Shown: piece after piece, positions 59,678 to 64,000 of the stretch
Layout of the letters: every line of letters begins with the position of its first letter
Numbering within the stretch: position 1 is the stretch's first letter
Assembly (NCBI RefSeq): GCF_000308795.1
Contig: NZ_BAGK01000212.1
Coordinates: 1-64,000, forward strand
DNA length: 64,000 bases
Reading direction: 5' to 3'
DNA from: Nocardia thailandica NBRC 100428
GTDB taxonomy: Bacteria > Actinomycetota > Actinomycetes > Mycobacteriales > Mycobacteriaceae
Position numbers and translations under genes: made by a program
Notes under the pieces: model-generated
What the model saw: only the letters and a program-made list of their open reading frames with translations
What the model was told of the DNA's origin: nothing
Databases searched by the model: none

Positions 59678-60883
59678 ATGACATCGGCGAGGGAGATCAC
59701 CGTGCGCCCGGCGACCGGCGCGGACCGGACGGCCATCGACGTGCTGCAGGAGACGTCGTTCGGTATGCGGATGAGCGAGGCGGAGAAGCGGTGCCGGGCC
59801 GCGCTGTTCCCGGCGGACCGCTCGCTGGTCGCCCTCGACGGCGACCGCGTCGTCGGGCACACGGTCGACATCACGATGACCGTCACCGTGCCGGGCGGCC
59901 GGGCCGTGCCCGCGAGCGGCGTGTCGGGTGTGGTGGTCGCCCCGACCCACCGGCGGCGCGGCATCCTGCGGCGGCTCTTCGCCGCCCAGCACGCGCGGAC
60001 CGAGGCCGACGGCCTTCCGCTCACGATCTTCACCGCCACCGAGGGCACCATCTACGGCCGGTTCGGCTACGACACCGCGATCGTGGCCACCAGCGTGGCC
60101 GTGGATCGCAGGCGCGCCGAATTCCGCGCGGGCGTCCCCGATCCCGGCGGCGTCGAGATCCGCGAACCGGCCGAGGCGCAGCCGCACATCCGCGCGGTCT
60201 ACGAGCGGTGGCGGAAGCGGGTGCCCGGCGCGCAGGCGCGGCCGTCGAGCCAGTGGGAGCTGTCCTTCGCCGACCTCGAACGTCGGCGGGGCGGCGCGAG
60301 CGCGTTGTTCGCGCTGGTCCACCCCGACGGCTACGCCCTCTACCGGCGCCGCTACGACGAACACCGGGCCGCGGCCCCGGTCTGGGAGTGCCGGGCGCTG
60401 ACGCCGGACGCGCACGCCGCGCTGTGGCGGGTGCTGCTCGGGCTCGACCTGGTCGACGTCGTCGAGGCCGAGATCGCCGACGACGATCCGCTGCCGTATC
60501 TGCTCACCGATCCGCGGGCGGTCCGGGTGACCGGCCGCAAGGACAGCCTGTGGGCGCGGGTGATGGCGGTGCCCGCCGCGCTGACCGCCCGGACCTACGC
60601 GGCAGACCTCGACACGGTGATCGAGGTGACCGACCCCTTCGGCCCGGCGGGCGGGACGTTCGCGCTGCGGATCCGTGACGGCGTCGCCTCCTGCGCGCCG
60701 ACCGCCCGCCCGGCGCGCCTGCGCACCGGCGTGGACACGCTCGCCGCGCTGTACTTCGGCGCGCACCGCGCCAGGGACCTGGCCGCCGGGCACCGGATCG
60801 CCGTCGAGGACCCCCGCGCGCTCCGCGACCTCGACGCGGCCTTCGCCGTCGACCGGGCACCCGAGCGCGGCTGGTTCTTCTGA
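59678..60883 (+). CDS. Eis-like GNAT acetyltransferase
   Basis: A 401-aa Eis-family protein with the N-terminal GNAT domain, a second GNAT-like domain and a C-terminal SCP-like domain. The acetyl-CoA motif is VVVAPTHRRRGILRRLF, the active-site region is TIYGRFGYDTA (Eis Tyr126 equivalent) and the C-terminus ends WFF, whose carboxylate is the base in Eis. Mycobacterial Eis acetylates aminoglycosides and protein lysines. No ribosome site is obvious before the ATG at 59678. Regulation is not apparent. Confidence 0.88.
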   Translation: MTSAREITVRPATGADRTAIDVLQETSFGMRMSEAEKRCRAALFPADRSLVALDGDRVVGHTVDITMTVTVPGGRAVPASGVSGVVVAPTHRRRGILRRLFAAQHARTEADGLPLTIFTATEGTIYGRFGYDTAIVATSVAVDRRRAEFRAGVPDPGGVEIREPAEAQPHIRAVYERWRKRVPGAQARPSSQWELSFADLERRRGGASALFALVHPDGYALYRRRYDEHRAAAPVWECRALTPDAHAALWRVLLGLDLVDVVEAEIADDDPLPYLLTDPRAVRVTGRKDSLWARVMAVPAALTARTYAADLDTVIEVTDPFGPAGGTFALRIRDGVASCAPTARPARLRTGVDTLAALYFGAHRARDLAAGHRIAVEDPRALRDLDAAFAVDRAPERGWFF

Positions 60884-61180
60884 CCGCGCGCGTGACCGGG
60901 CAGGCGAGGCCGCACACCGTCGGAGCTTCCAGCGCCGGACCGCGGTCGGTCCGAACGCGCGTCGACCGCGCCGCCGGGGCCGTGAACCGGGACCGCCCGG
61001 ATGCCGCACCCGCGCTCGGTGAACCGGTGCGCCGACCGCGCGGCCGGGCCCCGGCGCCGTGTCAGCCGCGGTGTCAGCCGGCCGTCAGGGCGGTGTCAGG
61101 CCGGACGGCGACAGTGGGTCCACCGAAGAAACCAGCGGCGCCGCAGATCGTTCCGGCGCCCTCACCGATGGGAGCACATC
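60884..61180. other. Intergenic region without recognisable features
   Basis: 297 nt between the Eis-like gene and the small gene at 61181. It holds GC-rich repeats of GTGTCAGCC-like words (61059-61100) but no gene or clear operator that I can support. Confidence 0.5.
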
Positions 61181-61579
61181 ATGTCGACCAGCACGCTGAC
61201 CGCCCAGGACGCCGGCACCCTGCGCACCGCCGCCTACGGTGCCGTGGCACTCCTGGCCGCGGCCGGGGCGCCGCACAAGGGGATCGCCCAGGGGTCCCGG
61301 GCCCTCACCTCCGCCACCGGCCTGGTCGGGCACGTGCTCGCCGCCCGGTCCCGGGACATCGACCTGCCGGGGAAGTCCGTCGCCGACCTCGCGGGCCGGG
61401 TGCTGCCGGGTCTCACCGCGAGCATGCGCCTGCTCGCCGACCGGCAGCAGGCCGAGGCGGACAACTTCCGCGACACCGTGCTGATCGCCGTCGAGTCCGC
61501 GGCCGGCTCCACCGGCGGCGCGAACCCGGCGGTGGCCGCGATGGCCCGCAAGATCGAGGCCGCGCTCGACGCCGCCTGA
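61181..61579 (+). CDS. Small conserved hypothetical protein (132 aa)
   Basis: A 132-aa soluble protein with mostly alpha-helical, Ala-rich composition (TLRTAAYGAVALLAAAGAPHKGIAQ; ASMRLLADRQQAEADNFRDT). There are no domain motifs I can name. The GGGAG 7 nt before the ATG supports the start. It is followed by a strong terminator and precedes the tRNA-Leu on the other strand. Confidence 0.7.
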   Translation: MSTSTLTAQDAGTLRTAAYGAVALLAAAGAPHKGIAQGSRALTSATGLVGHVLAARSRDIDLPGKSVADLAGRVLPGLTASMRLLADRQQAEADNFRDTVLIAVESAAGSTGGANPAVAAMARKIEAALDAA

Positions 61580-61596
61580 GCGGGGTGCGGCGAACC

Positions 61597-61635
61597 CGCC
61601 GACCCGTCCCGAGACACCCTCGGGACGGGTCGGCG
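61597..61635 (+). terminator. 17-bp terminator hairpin
   Basis: Perfect 17-bp arms (61597-61613 and 61619-61635) with the loop ACACC begin 17 nt after the stop of the 132-aa gene. Confidence 0.85.
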
Positions 61636-61930
61636 GCGTGCGGCGTGGGCGACCTTGTTGTTTCGCGCTCCGCACCGGGCCGGACGGCTGTGAAGTCAGC
61701 TCACGCCGCGGGGTTGCCCGTCGATGCCTGACGTGGTCGTGCGGAGGCGACCGGATCCTTCATCCGTTCCGCGCCGCCCGCCGCCGCGACCGCCGGCCGC
61801 GACCGCGCCGACCCGATGATCGGCGGCGCGCGCATCCGCGCAGTTCAGGAAGTGCTTTCGGGGTCGAGCGGACCGTTCCGGAACGGGGGATTGCGGCCCC
61901 CGGAAAACCAGCGTGACCGCTGGAAAACTG
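61636..61930. other. Intergenic region without recognisable features
   Basis: 295 nt between the terminator and the tRNA. It holds no convincing reading frame, repeat or operator; the region is downstream of both flanking genes. Confidence 0.5.
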
Positions 61931-62012
61931 TGCGCGAGAGGGGACTTGAACCCCTACGTCCGTGGACACCAGAACCTAAATCTGGCGCGTCTGCCAATTC
62001 CGCCACTCGCGC
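61931..62012 (-). tRNA. tRNA-Leu (anticodon UAG)
   Basis: An 82-nt class II tRNA on the minus strand. The acceptor stem GCGCGAG pairs with CTCGCGC; the anticodon stem CCAGA/TCTGG encloses TTTAGGT, with anticodon TAG reading CUN codons; the T-arm GGGGTTCAAGTCCCC is present and a long variable arm follows. CCA is not encoded. It lies divergent from fas. Confidence 0.95.
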
Positions 62013-62386
62013 TTGATGGTACGACCGTCCAAACTCTACCGGTCGAAACGCGCGGAATGAAGCACTGACACGGCGTGGCGTACTCACGAGTAACACGACC
62101 TGGGATTATAACGATTCGGTAACGCTCAATATGAGGGGCACTCACGTTTGCGAATCGGACAGGAGTGCCTGACCTGTGGGTTCAAACATGAGGCGGAGTC
62201 ATGTTTCAGATAAAAGTGGTACGTCCGTCTAGGAAATACCGATCGGTAGCTGGCCGGGCGCCAGCAAACGTGAGGATTTCCTCATGATTCTGTGCCATCG
62301 TGGGCCGCACAACAGGCCCGACGGGCTGCCGGAGACGTGTGCGTTCCGCCGTGAGCGGGAGGCCGGGAGAAGGAAGTCGAAGCGAC
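62013..62386. promoter_or_regulatory. fas upstream region with repeated CAAACRTGAG motif
   Basis: 374 nt between the tRNA-Leu and fas. CTCACGTTTG at 62141-62150 is the complement of CAAACGTGAG at 62265-62274, and CAAACATGAG at 62183-62192 differs by one base. AAACATGA (62184-62191) and TCATGTTT (62199-62206) form a perfect inverted repeat with a 7-nt spacer. TGAGGA and TCCTCA (62271-62276 and 62279-62284) form another. An AT-rich stretch (62101-62135) includes TATAAC and TATGAG words that could be promoter elements. This is the expected place for FasR-type control of fas. Confidence 0.6.
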
Positions 62387-64000
62387 TTGACGATCAACGA
62401 GAGCACCGACAGGGTCACCGGCGCGCGCGCGATGGTGAGTGGTCGCGACCACAGTTCGGCCGTCGCCGCGCCGCTGCTTGACCGGTTGCACGGCGGCGCG
62501 GCCTACGCGCTGGCCTTCGGCGGTCAGGGCGCGCAGTGGCTGCGCGAGCTCGAGGAGATCGGCCGCGACAGCGCGCTGGAATCCGAACTGGGCGCGCTCG
62601 TGGACGAGGCCGCCGGGCTGCTGGAGCCGGTTGCGGCACAGTTGCTGGTGGTGCGGCCGGGCGGATTCGACCCGATGGGCTGGATCCTCGAGAGTGAGCT
62701 GGACGAGCCCGACGAGCCCTCGGCGGCCCCGAGCGACGCGGTGCTGCGGTCCGCGCCCGTCTCGATGCCGGGCGTGCTGCTGTCCCAGCTGGCCGCGCTG
62801 CGCGCGCTGCGCCTGCAGGGCCTCGACACCGCCGAGCACGCGCCGTGCGCGGTGATCGGCCATTCGCAGGGCCTGCTGGCCGCGGCGGCGGTGGGCGCCG
62901 AGGGCGCCCGCGACGCCGAGATGCTCGCGCTGGCCCAGCTGATCGGCGCCGCCGCCGGCCTGGTCGCGCGTCGCCGCGGGCTCATGCCGGTGGGCGACAG
63001 CTCGCCGATGGTCGCGGTCTCCAACGTCGATCCCGAACAGCTGCGGGCCATCGCGGCCGAGGTCGCCGAGGGCGTCGACCCCGCGATCGCCGCCGTGGTC
63101 TCCATCCGCAACGGCCGTCGCCGCGTGGTGCTCTCGGGCGCGCCCGCCCAGATCGAGCGCGTGCGCGTCCGCTGCGCCCAGCTGCACGACGAGCAGACCC
63201 GCGAGCGCGAGGCGAAGATCCGCGGCGGCGCGGTGTTCGCCCCGGTCTTCGAGGACATCCCGGTCGACGTCGCGTTCCATCACCCCGCGCTGGCCGAGAC
63301 CGTCGACATCGCCGAGGGCTGGGCCCGCCAGTGCGGCCTCGACGCCGAGCTCGCCGCCTCGCTCACCCAGCGCGTGCTGGTCGACCCGATCGACTGGGTC
63401 GCCGCGGTCGACCAGGTCGTCGAGGCCGGTGCCGAGTGGATCCTCGACCTGGGTCCCGGCGACCTGCTGACCCGCGTCACCGCCGGTTCGCTCAAGGGCA
63501 CCGGCGTCGGCGTCATCGCCGCGGCCACCCGCGCGGGCCAGCGCAGCCTGCTCACCCCGGGCGCCGCCCCCGAGCCCGCCGCGGCGTGGTCGAGCTTCGC
63601 GCCGCGCCCGGTGCGCCTGCCCAACGGCCGCGTGGTCGTGGAGACCGCGTTCACCAAGCTGACCGGCCGCTCGCCGATCCTGCTCGCGGGCATGACCCCG
63701 ACCACGGTCGACGCCAAGATCGTCGCCGCCGCGGCCAACGCGGGCCACTGGGCCGAGCTGGCGGGCGGCGGACAGGTCACCGAGCAGATCTTCGCCGACC
63801 GGGTCACCGAGCTGAAGCAGCTGCTGCAGCCGGGCCGCGCGGTCCAGTTCAACTCGCTGTTCCTCGACCCCTACCTGTGGAAGCTGCAGCTGGGCGGCAA
63901 GCGCCTCGTGCAGAAGTCGCGCGCGGCAGGCGCGCCGTTCGACGGCGTCGTCGTCACCGCGGGCATCCCCGAGCTCGACGAAGCGGTCGCGCTCATCGGC
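62387..64000 (+). CDS. fas: Type I fatty acid synthase, N-terminal part
   Basis: The first 538 codons of FAS-I; the frame stays open to the window's end. The translation begins MTINESTDRV, very like mycobacterial Fas (MTIHEHDRV), from a TTG at 62387 with AAGGAAG about 10 nt upstream. The acyl-transferase domain follows: LAFGGQGAQWL, CAVIGHSQGLLAAA (nucleophile serine) and VFAPVFEDIPVDVAFHHP. It then enters the enoyl-reductase part with LTGRSPILLAGMTPTTVDAK and WAELAGGGQVTEQ. Fas makes C16-C26 acyl-CoA for phospholipids and mycolic-acid precursors in the cytosol. It is a large monocistronic gene, about 9 kb in relatives. Confidence 0.95.
   Translation, partial: MTINESTDRVTGARAMVSGRDHSSAVAAPLLDRLHGGAAYALAFGGQGAQWLRELEEIGRDSALESELGALVDEAAGLLEPVAAQLLVVRPGGFDPMGWILESELDEPDEPSAAPSDAVLRSAPVSMPGVLLSQLAALRALRLQGLDTAEHAPCAVIGHSQGLLAAAAVGAEGARDAEMLALAQLIGAAAGLVARRRGLMPVGDSSPMVAVSNVDPEQLRAIAAEVAEGVDPAIAAVVSIRNGRRRVVLSGAPAQIERVRVRCAQLHDEQTREREAKIRGGAVFAPVFEDIPVDVAFHHPALAETVDIAEGWARQCGLDAELAASLTQRVLVDPIDWVAAVDQVVEAGAEWILDLGPGDLLTRVTAGSLKGTGVGVIAAATRAGQRSLLTPGAAPEPAAAWSSFAPRPVRLPNGRVVVETAFTKLTGRSPILLAGMTPTTVDAKIVAAAANAGHWAELAGGGQVTEQIFADRVTELKQLLQPGRAVQFNSLFLDPYLWKLQLGGKRLVQKSRAAGAPFDGVVVTAGIPELDEAVALIG

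Noticed and set aside
61931..62012. tRNA-Leu as an attachment site of an integrated element
   Set aside because: No integrase, no direct repeat of the tRNA 3' end and no change in gene style was seen nearby.

Overview
The window is a very GC-rich actinobacterial chromosome segment, most likely from Nocardia (Rhodococcus is the nearest alternative). The pointers are a type I fatty acid synthase (fas), a complete mce lipid-importer operon, a FadD32-like fatty acyl-AMP ligase, a carboxylic acid reductase, a WhiB regulator, an MmpL exporter and an antigen-85-like esterase. No phage, IS element, plasmid gene or CRISPR array was seen. It looks like core chromosome rich in lipid and envelope genes.

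Layout. 1-412: 23S-5S spacer, 5S rRNA and a terminator. 412-5441: secreted YdcF-like protein, acyl-ACP desaturase, ketoacyl synthase and FAAL. 5475-8185: cell-wall pair, L,D-transpeptidase and LCP protein. 8436-11882: carboxylic acid reductase. 11888-16769: MFS exporter, DUF72 protein, a hugely expanded Rv3235-like protein, DUF4254-like protein. 16984-24812: acyl-CoA dehydrogenase, HD protein, membrane protein, TerD-AIM24 fusion, amidase, SLC13/ArsB-type permease. 24863-31270: KhtT-like small protein, NarL-type two-component system, small proteins, esterase, SMI1/KNR4 protein, PucR-type regulator, WhiB. 31311-43675: lytic transglycosylase, then the mce operon on the minus strand (two small membrane proteins, yrbEA, yrbEB, mceA-F, Mce-associated protein, Mce3R-like double TetR regulator).

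44096-54289 is the most intriguing part. One minus-strand operon encodes an alpha-oxoamine synthase, an SRPBCC protein, an MmpL exporter and an acyl-CoA dehydrogenase-like protein. Directly upstream, behind an intrinsic terminator, a second operon encodes an acyl-CoA ligase, an MpaB-type oxygenase and a PucR regulator. A second MpaB-type gene is transcribed divergently. This has the parts needed to activate an acyl chain, condense it with an amino acid to an amino-ketone lipid and export it. I know of no described pathway with this gene set; the product is inference.

54342-61579: atypical SDR, GT39 glycosyltransferase, an arsenic locus (ArsR, ArsI/CadI, ArsR, aquaporin, ArsC) with no efflux pump, an Eis-like acetyltransferase and a small hypothetical. 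61931-64000: tRNA-Leu(UAG) on the minus strand, a repeat-rich regulatory region, and the first 538 codons of fas, which runs off the end of the window.

Many genes overlap by 1-4 nt (ATGA/GTGA/TGATG junctions), giving confident operon calls. Most transcription units end in long perfect hairpins without a T-tract; the hairpin near 49.4 kb is a classical exception with one.
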